This document shows positions 1 through 7,929 of a stretch of DNA of 64,000 nt, piece by piece (the stretch's first letter is position 1; each line of letters starts with the position of its first letter). The DNA lies in contig CP065006.1 in assembly GCA_016699695.1 (NCBI GenBank), positions 620,001 to 684,000 on the forward strand, read 5' to 3'. Made by a program: the position numbers and the translations under genes. The DNA is from Bacteroidota bacterium. Its GTDB lineage: Bacteria > Bacteroidota > Bacteroidia > Bacteroidales > UBA10428. The notes beneath the pieces are model-generated. The model did not search any database and was not told the origin of the DNA. It saw only the letters and a list, made by a program, of their open reading frames with translations.

Positions 1-3000
1 AGTTTTACTAACTACTTCCATGACGAGAATAATAAAAATTCTATTTCTGGGAATTTTATTACTTCAATTACAGGTGACGAGAATGGTAACCTATGGATTG
101 GAGTATGGGACGGTGGGTTGAACTTCTATGAAAGGTCGACCGGAAAGTTTTATTCATATCTGAGCAGCCCTAAAGATAAGTTAGATAACAATTTTAAGGT
201 TTGGGCAATCGTTATTGACAAACACAAAAATATATGGGCTGGTACCATAGGTGGCGGGCTAAATGTATACGATCCGAAATTAAAGGTTTTTAAAAAATTT
301 ACCCATCAACCTTCGGATATAAACAGCATCAGCAGCGATTCTATTTCATCCCTATTCGAAGATAGTTTTGGCAACGTATGGGTTGGCACATTCAACGATG
401 GGCTAAACCTATATAACAGAAACAGTAATACTTTTACTGTATTCAAGCATAGTACGGTTAATTCCAATACACTTTGCAGTAATCAGATAGCTACAATTTT
501 TGAAGATAATCGGAACAATTTATGGATAGGGACAAAAGATAAGGGCGTTTCAGTGGTATTGTCAGACAGAAAGACTATCAGAAATTTTAACATCGAAAAT
601 AACTCATTAAATTGCAATAATATAAGAAGTATTAACCAGGATGAAAATAATTTAATTTGGATTGGAACTGATGGTGGCGGAATAAATATTTACGATCCGG
701 AGAAGGAGATGTTCTCATTTGTTGAAAACGATCCTGACAATCCTACCAGCATCGGTTCGAATGTGGTGTTTAGCATTTATAAAAGCCTGGATGGTATAAT
801 TTGGGCAGGCACTTATAATGTGGGACTAAATCTTTACGACAAAAATAAGTTCAAATTCCAGACATTTAGCAAAGTTGGCCAAAATGGAGAAGGGCTGAGT
901 GCAAACTCTGTGTTTTCAATTTTAGAAGATTCCCAGGGGTTTATTTGGTTTGGCACCGATGGAGGAGGATTAAACCTTTACGATCCGGTTAAAAACAAAT
1001 TTACATACTTCAGGCATAATCCTTCGAATAAAAACAGTATAAGCGGAGATGTAATAGAATGTGTTTATGAAGATTCGTATGGCAATATTTGGGTTGGCAC
1101 CTTTACAAATGGCCTTAATTTAATGAAATACGGAACAAATGAATTTATCCATTTTAAAAATAACCCTTCAGATACCACTTCAATTAGCAATAATACTATA
1201 ACGAGCATTGTGGAAGATGCAGATAAAAACCTTTGGTTTGGCACCTTAGAAGGCGGGTTGAACTTGCTCGACAGAAAAACAATGACCTTTAAGCATTTCA
1301 AAAAAGGGAATCCAAATAAAACAGCTTGGAAACCAAGCAATAGTATTTTTTCTATAATAGAAGACAAAAAAAGAGGCGGTTTATGGTTGGGAACCGAAGG
1401 TGGGTTAAGCTATTTTGATACTGAACAAATGATATTCAAAGATTTTTTTGTCCATTCGAACGAGAGTAAAAGTTTAAGTAATTCTTCAATAAAATCCTTA
1501 TATCAGGATAGCAATGGGGACATCTGGATAGGAACTAATAGCATTGGCTTATATTGCTATTCATATTCTACAGGAAGGTTCATAAGCTATAAATTAAAAA
1601 GTGGCATATTGAGCAATGAAATTGCAAGTATATTGGAAGATAATAACCATGCCATATGGATTAGCACAAATGTAGGTTTATCGAAATTCAACAGTGTAAA
1701 CAATAGTTTTACTAATTACACTCTAAATGAAGGCTTGCAAAAAGATGGATTTTTATACGGTTCGGCATATAAACGAAAGAATGGTGAACTGTTTTTTGGA
1801 GGGAAAAATGGTGTTAGTATAATAAAACCAGCAGGGGAATGGGAAAACAGACATATACCCCTGGTAGTTTTTTCCAGTTTTCTATTGTTCAACAAAGAAG
1901 TGAGGCCAGAAGATAAATGGTCGCCATTAGAAGTTGTTATTTCCGAAAGTGAAATAATAACACTCAAACATTACCAATCGGTTATCAGCTTTGAATTTAC
2001 GGCAATAAGTTATACTAACCCGGAGAAAAACCAATATGCTTACAAACTCGAAGGCTTTGATAAGGATTGGAATTATATCGGTAACAAACGATCGGTTACT
2101 TTTACCAACCTCAAACCCCAAACCTATGTATTGCATGTAAAAGCATCGAACGACGATGGTATATGGAATGAAGAAGGCACTTCGTTAACTATTGTTCAAT
2201 TACCCATCTGGTCAGAAACATGGTGGTTCAGGTTTCTGATCCTAATTGTAGTCTCTACGTTTATATATTTATTTTTTAATTATAGGATAAGAGCCATTAA
2301 TAATCAAAGATTAAGGCTAAAACAATTAGTTAAGGAAAGTACACTTGAACTTGAGAAAGAAAAGGCAGTGGTTGAGGAGCAAAATATTATATTAAAGGCT
2401 AAAAGCAATGAAATACAAACAATGGTTGAAAGAAAGCGTATTGCTGATGAAGAAAAGCTTCGTTTTTTCACCAATATATCGCACGAAATACGTACACCTT
2501 TAACGCTTATTTTAGGGCCTCTCGAAAAAGTGAGTGAGTCGCCAATCCTTCCAGATAACCTTAAACCCGAAATTACCCGTATCCATAGAAATGCATTAAA
2601 CCTCAAGCGCCTGATAAATCAAATCCTCGATTTCCGCAAGATAGAAACCAGTAATTATCCTCTTTTCGTTTCAAAAATAGATGCTATAAAAGCCCTAAAA
2701 GAAATATCAGCATCGTTTTACGATATTGCCTTGCAAAAAAAAATACATTTTAACATTTTAAGTGATTATGGAACGTTAGAGGCAATGATAGATTTGGAGA
2801 AGTTGGATAAGATTGTTATTAATTTACTCTCCAATGCATTTAAATTTACACCTGACGGTGGAGAAGTGAGGCTAATTATAAAGACAATTAAACCCAAAGA
2901 GCCTCATATAAAAGAATACCTGAGTATAACCGTGGAAGATACCGGAAAAGGAATACCTGTTGGCCAATTAGATAAAGTTTTCGATCGGTTTTATCGGGTC

Positions 3001-4029
3001 GATACAAAAGAGAATCATAACCCTGAAGGCACAGGCATTGGGCTTGCTATTGCGAAAGGCTTAACCGAATTGCACCATGGAAAAATTAAGGTTGAAAGTG
3101 AACAGGGAAAAGGAGCAAGATTTACCGTTTTACTTCCTTTAGGGATAGAACACTATAAAAAAGACGAAATAAACCTTTTAAATTCAGATTTTGTAATTGA
3201 TCATTCCAATACAGAACAATTATCTAAAGCAAGCATTCCTTTTGAAAATCAAACATCAGGAAATAAAAAGAAACCATTGGTATTAATTGTTGAAGACAAT
3301 ACCGATTTAAGGCATTACATTATAGGAAGTTTAAAAAATAACTATCAGGTTATTGAAGCAGCAAATGGCATAAAAGGCTTGGAATTGGCAAAAAAAAGAA
3401 TACCGCAACTAATTGTATCGGATATAATGATGCCAGAGATGGATGGACTGGAAATGTGCAGTATTTTAAAAAATGAGATTGAAACAAGCCATATCCCAAT
3501 TATTCTGTTAACAGCAAAATCCTCGCAGGAACATAAACTTATTGGTTTACAAACCGGAGCCGATGATTATATTATCAAACCATTCGATAGTCTTGAGTTG
3601 GAATTAAAAATTGCGAATATTATAAATAACCGTGAATTGCTTAAAAAAAGGTTTAGCACCGATTTTGTGTTAGAAACCGGAAATTTGTCTTCATCAACAA
3701 TCGACGATAAGTTTTTAAATAAGGTATTAGACATTATTGATAAAAACCTGGCGAATCCTGATTTTAAAATAACCCATATAGTTAATGAATTAGCCATGAG
3801 CCGTTCGGTTTTTTATATAAAAATCAGAGAACTTACTGGCTTTTCGCCATACGATTTTATTAAAATTGGCCGATTGAAGAAAGCATCGCAACTACTCCTT
3901 CAGAATATAGCTTCACCTACTGAAATATCCTATATGGTCGGGTTTTCCGATGTTTCGCATTTTTACAAATGCTTTAAAAAACAATTTGGTTTATCGCCGG
4001 GCGACTATATAGCCAGTTTAAATGCATAA
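1..4029 (+). CDS. Hybrid two-component system sensor/regulator (propeller, Y_Y_Y, HisKA, HATPase, REC, AraC), 5'-truncated
   Basis: The reading frame is open from the first base, so the N-terminus lies outside the window; 1,342 codons are visible. Seen: many Reg_prop blades with the 'nlWiGT..gGlnlyd' pattern, a Y_Y_Y domain (about nt 1960-2190), one membrane segment (nt 2221-2285), a HisKA box NISHEIRTPL with His at nt 2482, ATPase N box NLLSNAFKF and G boxes VEDTGKGIP and GTGIGLAIAKGL, a receiver domain with phospho-acceptor Asp at nt 3421 (SDIMMPEMDG), and a C-terminal AraC-type double HTH (nt 3790-4010). This is the classical Bacteroidota HTCS: the periplasmic propeller senses an oligosaccharide and the cytoplasmic AraC domain activates nearby genes. 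Its likely targets are the following plus-strand secreted-protein genes, two of which carry matching direct repeats upstream. The ligand is unknown. Confidence 0.95.
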   Translation, partial: SFTNYFHDENNKNSISGNFITSITGDENGNLWIGVWDGGLNFYERSTGKFYSYLSSPKDKLDNNFKVWAIVIDKHKNIWAGTIGGGLNVYDPKLKVFKKFTHQPSDINSISSDSISSLFEDSFGNVWVGTFNDGLNLYNRNSNTFTVFKHSTVNSNTLCSNQIATIFEDNRNNLWIGTKDKGVSVVLSDRKTIRNFNIENNSLNCNNIRSINQDENNLIWIGTDGGGINIYDPEKEMFSFVENDPDNPTSIGSNVVFSIYKSLDGIIWAGTYNVGLNLYDKNKFKFQTFSKVGQNGEGLSANSVFSILEDSQGFIWFGTDGGGLNLYDPVKNKFTYFRHNPSNKNSISGDVIECVYEDSYGNIWVGTFTNGLNLMKYGTNEFIHFKNNPSDTTSISNNTITSIVEDADKNLWFGTLEGGLNLLDRKTMTFKHFKKGNPNKTAWKPSNSIFSIIEDKKRGGLWLGTEGGLSYFDTEQMIFKDFFVHSNESKSLSNSSIKSLYQDSNGDIWIGTNSIGLYCYSYSTGRFISYKLKSGILSNEIASILEDNNHAIWISTNVGLSKFNSVNNSFTNYTLNEGLQKDGFLYGSAYKRKNGELFFGGKNGVSIIKPAGEWENRHIPLVVFSSFLLFNKEVRPEDKWSPLEVVISESEIITLKHYQSVISFEFTAISYTNPEKNQYAYKLEGFDKDWNYIGNKRSVTFTNLKPQTYVLHVKASNDDGIWNEEGTSLTIVQLPIWSETWWFRFLILIVVSTFIYLFFNYRIRAINNQRLRLKQLVKESTLELEKEKAVVEEQNIILKAKSNEIQTMVERKRIADEEKLRFFTNISHEIRTPLTLILGPLEKVSESPILPDNLKPEITRIHRNALNLKRLINQILDFRKIETSNYPLFVSKIDAIKALKEISASFYDIALQKKIHFNILSDYGTLEAMIDLEKLDKIVINLLSNAFKFTPDGGEVRLIIKTIKPKEPHIKEYLSITVEDTGKGIPVGQLDKVFDRFYRVDTKENHNPEGTGIGLAIAKGLTELHHGKIKVESEQGKGARFTVLLPLGIEHYKKDEINLLNSDFVIDHSNTEQLSKASIPFENQTSGNKKKPLVLIVEDNTDLRHYIIGSLKNNYQVIEAANGIKGLELAKKRIPQLIVSDIMMPEMDGLEMCSILKNEIETSHIPIILLTAKSSQEHKLIGLQTGADDYIIKPFDSLELELKIANIINNRELLKKRFSTDFVLETGNLSSSTIDDKFLNKVLDIIDKNLANPDFKITHIVNELAMSRSVFYIKIRELTGFSPYDFIKIGRLKKASQLLLQNIASPTEISYMVGFSDVSHFYKCFKKQFGLSPGDYIASLNA

Positions 4030-4425
4030 GACAATGATTTTAAAAGTCGAAGTCGCATAAAAGGTGATAAAAAAACTCTTAATACCCTTTCTCCAGCAAA
4101 TAGAATGCTTACAAAAAAAGAGAAGATGACAGAAATTAAAAAGGGCATTAAAGAGAGAAACCGGAAAAATTTATGTGGTTCTGAGAATTATCGATATTAT
4201 TGCAAAGACAAAACCTTTGGTGCAACCAAGGTCAGAAGCATGGCAAAATATTACGAGGCTGATTTTCCACGATTGGCTTCCACGATTTAAAATTCGACTC
4301 GGCTTCCTCCTGTTCAATGCTATAGTTCAAGCGAAAGGGTGAGGTAAAAATTAGAGAAACAGATTGTTCTAATGCCTCTTATACCCCTAACCTCTGAATA
4401 TGCAGAAACCTTTCTGTTTTTCTTA

Positions 4426-4534
4426 GAAATTGTTGCATTTCACCAAATAGGTGCATATACTAATAAGTGAAATGCCTACAATTTCTTAGTCGATTGAGTG
4501 ATTTGCTTCAGCAAATCGTTCAATTTGGGTCTTA
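4426..4534. repeat. Hairpin-rich small element, MITE/REP-like, flanked by TCTTA
   Basis: Relative to the paralogous upstream region at 6190-6375, this copy carries about 109 extra bases lying between two TCTTA pentamers (4421-4425 and 4530-4534); the other copy has a single TCTTA at 6200-6204. The extra DNA contains a 22-23-bp near-perfect inverted repeat (arms 4422-4443 and 4467-4489) and a second 15-bp hairpin (arms 4493-4507 and 4510-4524, two G-U pairs). An insertion with a 5-bp target duplication is the simplest reading; loss from the other copy is the alternative. Confidence 0.5.
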
Positions 4535-4702
4535 TTAGTTTTATGGCTCCTTTTAACCAAAAAAACCATTCTAAGCAGGAGAAAAAGAGTTGGGAACTTC
4601 GTTTGATACTCCTTTAATATCATTTTTTAATAGTTTCGGACGCACAGACAATAAATAAAAACTCACAGACAATAATTTCGAATTTTCCCATATTATTTTC
4701 AC
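4535..4702 (+). promoter_or_regulatory. Duplicated upstream regulatory block, copy 1
   Basis: This stretch aligns by eye with 6205-6375 upstream of the next lipoprotein gene, including shared blocks such as CCATTCTAAGCAG and TTGGGAACTTCG. It contains the direct repeat CACAGACAATAA at 4643-4654 and 4664-4675, start-to-start distance 21 bp or two helical turns. That is typical of sites for AraC-type domains, which bind tandem half-sites. The adjacent HTCS is the obvious candidate binder. The second repeat ends 65 nt before the start codon at 4741. Confidence 0.55.
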
Positions 4703-4740
4703 AGAGAGATATTTGAGTTATAAACTAAAAGACTAAGAGT

Positions 4741-5916
4741 ATGAAAAGGTTGAAATTGTTCTTTCGAAGTCGGTTTTATCCGACAGTATCATTGATCGCA
4801 CTGGGTATATTCCTAAACGCGTGCCAAAAAGAAGATGTTGCTCCACTAGCAGAAGAAGCTCTAAGCAGCAACGATGTTGAGATTACCCCATGGGGCATAA
4901 TTAAAAAAGGTGGTATACAAATTAATATGTGGGGAGTAGGCTCAGACGATGATTTAATTAAAATGGTGGGAGCAGAAAAAGCCAATGAAATCTTGGCTAA
5001 TGAACAAAAACAACGTAGTGCCCCATCACTAAAAGCAACATGGTATGCCGACCTTGATTGGGACGGCAGGAATGAAACCATTTGGAACAATGGTAGTTAT
5101 TTTTATATTGCAAATGGTGTAAACGGTCAGCAAAGCTCTTATTATGTGGGATCAAATGCTGGTTATCATGTTATTGCTGAACTTGATGGTTCACCAGGTA
5201 GTGAAATAGGAGTGGTAGGGACGGAAGCTACTTCTTCTTTATATTCAGTAATTAAATATGTTAATAGAAGAGTAGATAAGTATGTTATTGGTCCAGCTGG
5301 CATGTTAGTAAATGGGATATCTCAACTCGATGGTCAATGGGGCGATGAAGTAATTATTACTTATGGCAGTGGATACCCCGCTGATGTTGCTCGCCTTAAA
5401 GTTTTATGTGCCAGAACGGGACAGGTAAGCTCTTATCAACTCGGTATGCCATGGGTGGTAAGTCAAACTATAGAAGATCTGGATAAAGATTTTTCAGGTT
5501 TGCCTGCTGGAAATCTTGCCAGGGAACTTATTGTTGCAGGTTACACTGCTGCAAATGGATATTGCTGGTGGTATGTAGTGAATCAAAAACTCCAAAGTAC
5601 TCATATATATAGTAAAGGGTGTTCAGAACAGTTACGTGGTTGTGATGGTATTGATGCAGATTATGGTTTTGAATTTTATGCTTGGGAAAATGGCGCAACA
5701 CATTTAAGAGTTTATGATTATAGAGAGAGAAAATCCAGAAGTTATTTTATAAAAGGTCCTAGCGGATGGTATGCAACTAATTGGAAAGTAACTTCTGTAC
5801 AAGATGTTGACGGGGTAGCCGGCAGAGAGTTGCTTCTAGATGGTTACGATGGTAAAAACGGAGCCTATTTCCGCGCCTGTTTGCGCGATAGAGATGGAGC
5901 TTACTGGTTCTATTAA
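4741..5916 (+). CDS. Surface lipoprotein with FG-GAP/VCBS-like repeats
   Basis: 391 residues. The N-terminus is a type II signal with lipobox FLNAC; the residues after the Cys (QKEDV) match the lipoprotein export signal known from Bacteroidota, so surface display is likely. The body holds repeated D-x-D-G or LDG-type segments (DLDWDGRNE, ELDGSPGSE, QLDGQWGDE, DLDKDFSG, DVDGVAGRE) at roughly 40-60-residue spacing, as in FG-GAP/VCBS beta-propeller repeats that bind calcium. No catalytic motif was seen. It follows the HTCS and shares its upstream block with the next lipoprotein, suggesting co-regulation. A binding or adhesion role is inferred; the ligand is unknown. Confidence 0.75.
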   Translation: MKRLKLFFRSRFYPTVSLIALGIFLNACQKEDVAPLAEEALSSNDVEITPWGIIKKGGIQINMWGVGSDDDLIKMVGAEKANEILANEQKQRSAPSLKATWYADLDWDGRNETIWNNGSYFYIANGVNGQQSSYYVGSNAGYHVIAELDGSPGSEIGVVGTEATSSLYSVIKYVNRRVDKYVIGPAGMLVNGISQLDGQWGDEVIITYGSGYPADVARLKVLCARTGQVSSYQLGMPWVVSQTIEDLDKDFSGLPAGNLARELIVAGYTAANGYCWWYVVNQKLQSTHIYSKGCSEQLRGCDGIDADYGFEFYAWENGATHLRVYDYRERKSRSYFIKGPSGWYATNWKVTSVQDVDGVAGRELLLDGYDGKNGAYFRACLRDRDGAYWFY

Positions 5917-5927
5917 TCTACAGGTAT

Positions 5928-5963
5928 ACAACCGGTGTATTTTCTTCACCGGTTGTTTTTTTA
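5928..5963 (+). terminator. Rho-independent terminator
   Basis: A perfect 10-bp stem, ACAACCGGTG (5928-5937) paired with CACCGGTTGT (5947-5956), is followed by a run of seven T residues. It ends the preceding lipoprotein gene, so that gene is probably monocistronic. Confidence 0.9.
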
Positions 5964-6204
5964 TTATTGCAAGAGTATATATTAAAAAAAATTGTTTTCG
6001 ATAATTGCCTTTTAAGCTTAATGCTTATTATATACTGTGCTCGGTTATAAATTACATTTTATAAACTTATTATGTAGTTAAATATTAATATGTAATGATG
6101 TCAATGACATAAATTGATCTTCTTCTTAGCATGGCGACCTGGCAGTGTTCCTAAACCTGGCAGTGCCTAAGTCAATCGAAAGACTGACAGTTCTGTTTTT
6201 CTTA

Positions 6205-6375
6205 CTAGGTTTATAGCCCTTTTAAATAAAAAAGCCATTCTAAGCAGAGGTAAAAGATTTGGGAACTTCGCTTGATTCATTTTTAATATCAATTCTTAAT
6301 AGATATGGACGCACATACAATAATTAAGGACACACAGACAATAGATTCAAAATTTTCCATTTTATCTTTCCCTCA
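6205..6375 (+). promoter_or_regulatory. Duplicated upstream regulatory block, copy 2
   Basis: This copy matches 4535-4702. It carries CACATACAATAA (6312-6323) and CACAGACAATAG (6333-6344), again 21 bp start to start. A TATCTTTC at 6363-6370 resembles the Bacteroidota -7 box TAnnTTTG, which would put the second half-site over the -33 region, as expected for an activator site. The start codon is at 6448. Confidence 0.55.
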
Positions 6376-6447
6376 GAATACAATTTTAAAAAGGCTCCTT
6401 TTTATAATAGTTTACTTCTTATAACTAAAACCTAAAACTCTATTACC

Positions 6448-7572
6448 ATGAAAAAACTAAGTTTAATCTACCGTTTTACCCTGGGCCTGGCCATTATAGG
6501 TGCAATGGCATTAATGAGCAGTTGTAACAAAGAAATGGATGATTTGCTTGCTGAAAAAGGCAGTGTAAATGACACTGTTCGTTTAAAAACTGATCCTATC
6601 GGTAATTTCGACAGAGTAAATTATAATAATAATGGCTTAATCGAAGGCTGGACAGCCGATCCCGATGCTCCTGGCTATTCAACTATGGTGCATATTTATA
6701 TGAATGGTCCTGCCGGTGCTGGAGGCATTTGTATTGGTGGAGCATGGACATCTGTTCGCAGGGATGATGTATATAATGCTTACCCATGGGCAGGATATTA
6801 TTGTGGCTTTACCTATACAATACCTGTTGAACATCGAATAGGCACTCGTGTATTTTATGTGTATTCAATTAACAATGTAGCTGGCCAAAATAACCCATGT
6901 ATTGGTTACAAAACAGTTACTTTTGGTCCCATGCCTGCTCCTCCACCTCCAACCCTGGTAAGCCCTGGCAATGGTGCAAGCGTTGGAACGCCTACTACTT
7001 TTACATGGAACACAACACCTTATGCCGACCGATACAGAATACAGGTTTCGGAAAATAGTAATTTCAATACGATACATTTTGAAAACTATACAACCGGATT
7101 ATCAGCCACTTTTAATTTAAAGCAAGGAACTAAATACTATTGGAGAGTTAAAGCTTTCAATAACACTGGAAATACAAATTCATCAGTATGGTCATTAACC
7201 ACAAGTGGTTCTGCTCCATATAGTGGAGATATTTACGCAACCAACACTGCTATATATTATGGGTACACCTATTATGGGCAAGTACAAAAGGCATCTGTTC
7301 TTTTAAAAAATTCCGGTACAATGGCCACCCCCGGATTTAAAATATTATACAGGGTAGATAATGGCTCAACTAATATTGCAGCTGGCGATGTCGATGTAAC
7401 TTTGCAGGCTGGTGAATCGAAATGGGTAACCCGCGACCTTGATAAAAGTGGTCAATATCCCGTAGGTTATTACAATGTCATGTGTTGGATTGATATTAAC
7501 GGAAACGTAAAAGAAACGAATGAAAATAATAATTCACCATGGGTCGGGGCTTATAATGTATATCCGAAATAA
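6448..7572 (+). CDS. Secreted lipoprotein with FN3-like and CARDB-like domains
   Basis: 374 residues with lipobox LMSSC followed by NKEMDD, an acidic stretch compatible with surface export. Residues about 60-165 form an unassigned domain rich in Gly, Tyr and Trp. A fibronectin-type-III-like domain follows (about 168-255, with TFTWNTTPYADRYRIQVSE and YYWRVKAFN). The C-terminal part (about 260-374) resembles CARDB, with the characteristic end KETNENNN. There is no enzyme motif. The upstream region duplicates that of the previous lipoprotein, and both lie downstream of the HTCS. A carbohydrate- or protein-binding surface role is inferred. Confidence 0.7.
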   Translation: MKKLSLIYRFTLGLAIIGAMALMSSCNKEMDDLLAEKGSVNDTVRLKTDPIGNFDRVNYNNNGLIEGWTADPDAPGYSTMVHIYMNGPAGAGGICIGGAWTSVRRDDVYNAYPWAGYYCGFTYTIPVEHRIGTRVFYVYSINNVAGQNNPCIGYKTVTFGPMPAPPPPTLVSPGNGASVGTPTTFTWNTTPYADRYRIQVSENSNFNTIHFENYTTGLSATFNLKQGTKYYWRVKAFNNTGNTNSSVWSLTTSGSAPYSGDIYATNTAIYYGYTYYGQVQKASVLLKNSGTMATPGFKILYRVDNGSTNIAAGDVDVTLQAGESKWVTRDLDKSGQYPVGYYNVMCWIDINGNVKETNENNNSPWVGAYNVYPK

Positions 7573-7614
7573 TTTTACTTAAAAGAAGTATCGCATTATT
7601 AGTCAAAGCTATTC

Positions 7615-7648
7615 CCTCCAGTTCTAAAAGAACTGGAGGATTTTTTTT
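7615..7648 (+). terminator. Rho-independent terminator
   Basis: A perfect 10-bp stem, CCTCCAGTTC (7615-7624) and GAACTGGAGG (7630-7639), with a 5-nt loop is followed by a run of eight T residues. It closes the FN3/CARDB lipoprotein gene. Confidence 0.92.
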
Positions 7649-7655
7649 AATGTGC

Positions 7656-7753
7656 AAACCAAAATAGTGCATGGAAATGCAATAAGCAAGTACTTACACT
7701 TTGATTACCAGAATACAGTTCTCCGCATCACTTATTAATTTATAGTAATACAC
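7656..7753. repeat. Dispersed repeat, intact copy upstream of the C10 protease
   Basis: The left half (7656-7697) resembles 11513-11555 and the right half (7703-7753) resembles 12008-12059, which shares the block ACAGTTCTCCGCATCA and the stretch TTATTAATTTATAGTAATAC. The two halves are adjacent here but about 450 bp apart downstream of the protease gene. Confidence 0.6.
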
Positions 7754-7929
7754 ATGACTGTCCACTTAAAATAAGCTGAGTGACAGTTGTTTATAATCAA
7801 GTTCTATGACATCATTGTAATCTATATTTGTAAATAGCTCTTTTACAGGAGTTTTGTCCAGTACTTCAAACATCTTGTAACATCAGAACTAATAACATTA
7901 TAATAAAAACTTTACATATAATATTAACT

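Larger units (their letters stand above)
4030..4740. other. Intergenic region with hairpin element and regulatory repeats
   Basis: This 711-nt A/T-rich gap separates the HTCS from the first lipoprotein gene. I see no convincing gene. A 61-codon frame at 4105-4290 is open but has no recognisable feature. The region holds a hairpin-rich 109-bp segment (4426-4534) and the first copy of a duplicated upstream block with 21-bp-spaced direct repeats; both are listed separately. Confidence 0.7.
5917..6447. other. Intergenic region with terminator, short repeats and regulatory block
   Basis: No gene is seen in these 531 nt. The region holds the terminator of the preceding gene, a 13-nt palindrome ATGTCAATGACAT at 6098-6110, a direct repeat CCTGGCAGTG at 6138-6147 and 6156-6165 (18 bp apart), and the second copy of the duplicated regulatory block. 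Confidence 0.7.
7573..7929. other. Intergenic region with terminator and a dispersed repeat
   Basis: The region contains the terminator of the preceding gene and a 98-nt repeat (7656-7753) whose two halves recur downstream of the protease gene. No open frame of interest was seen. Confidence 0.7.

Noticed and set aside
4105..4290. 61-codon open frame between the HTCS and the first lipoprotein
   Set aside because: No recognisable domain or signal, a composition typical of chance frames, and no clear start context.
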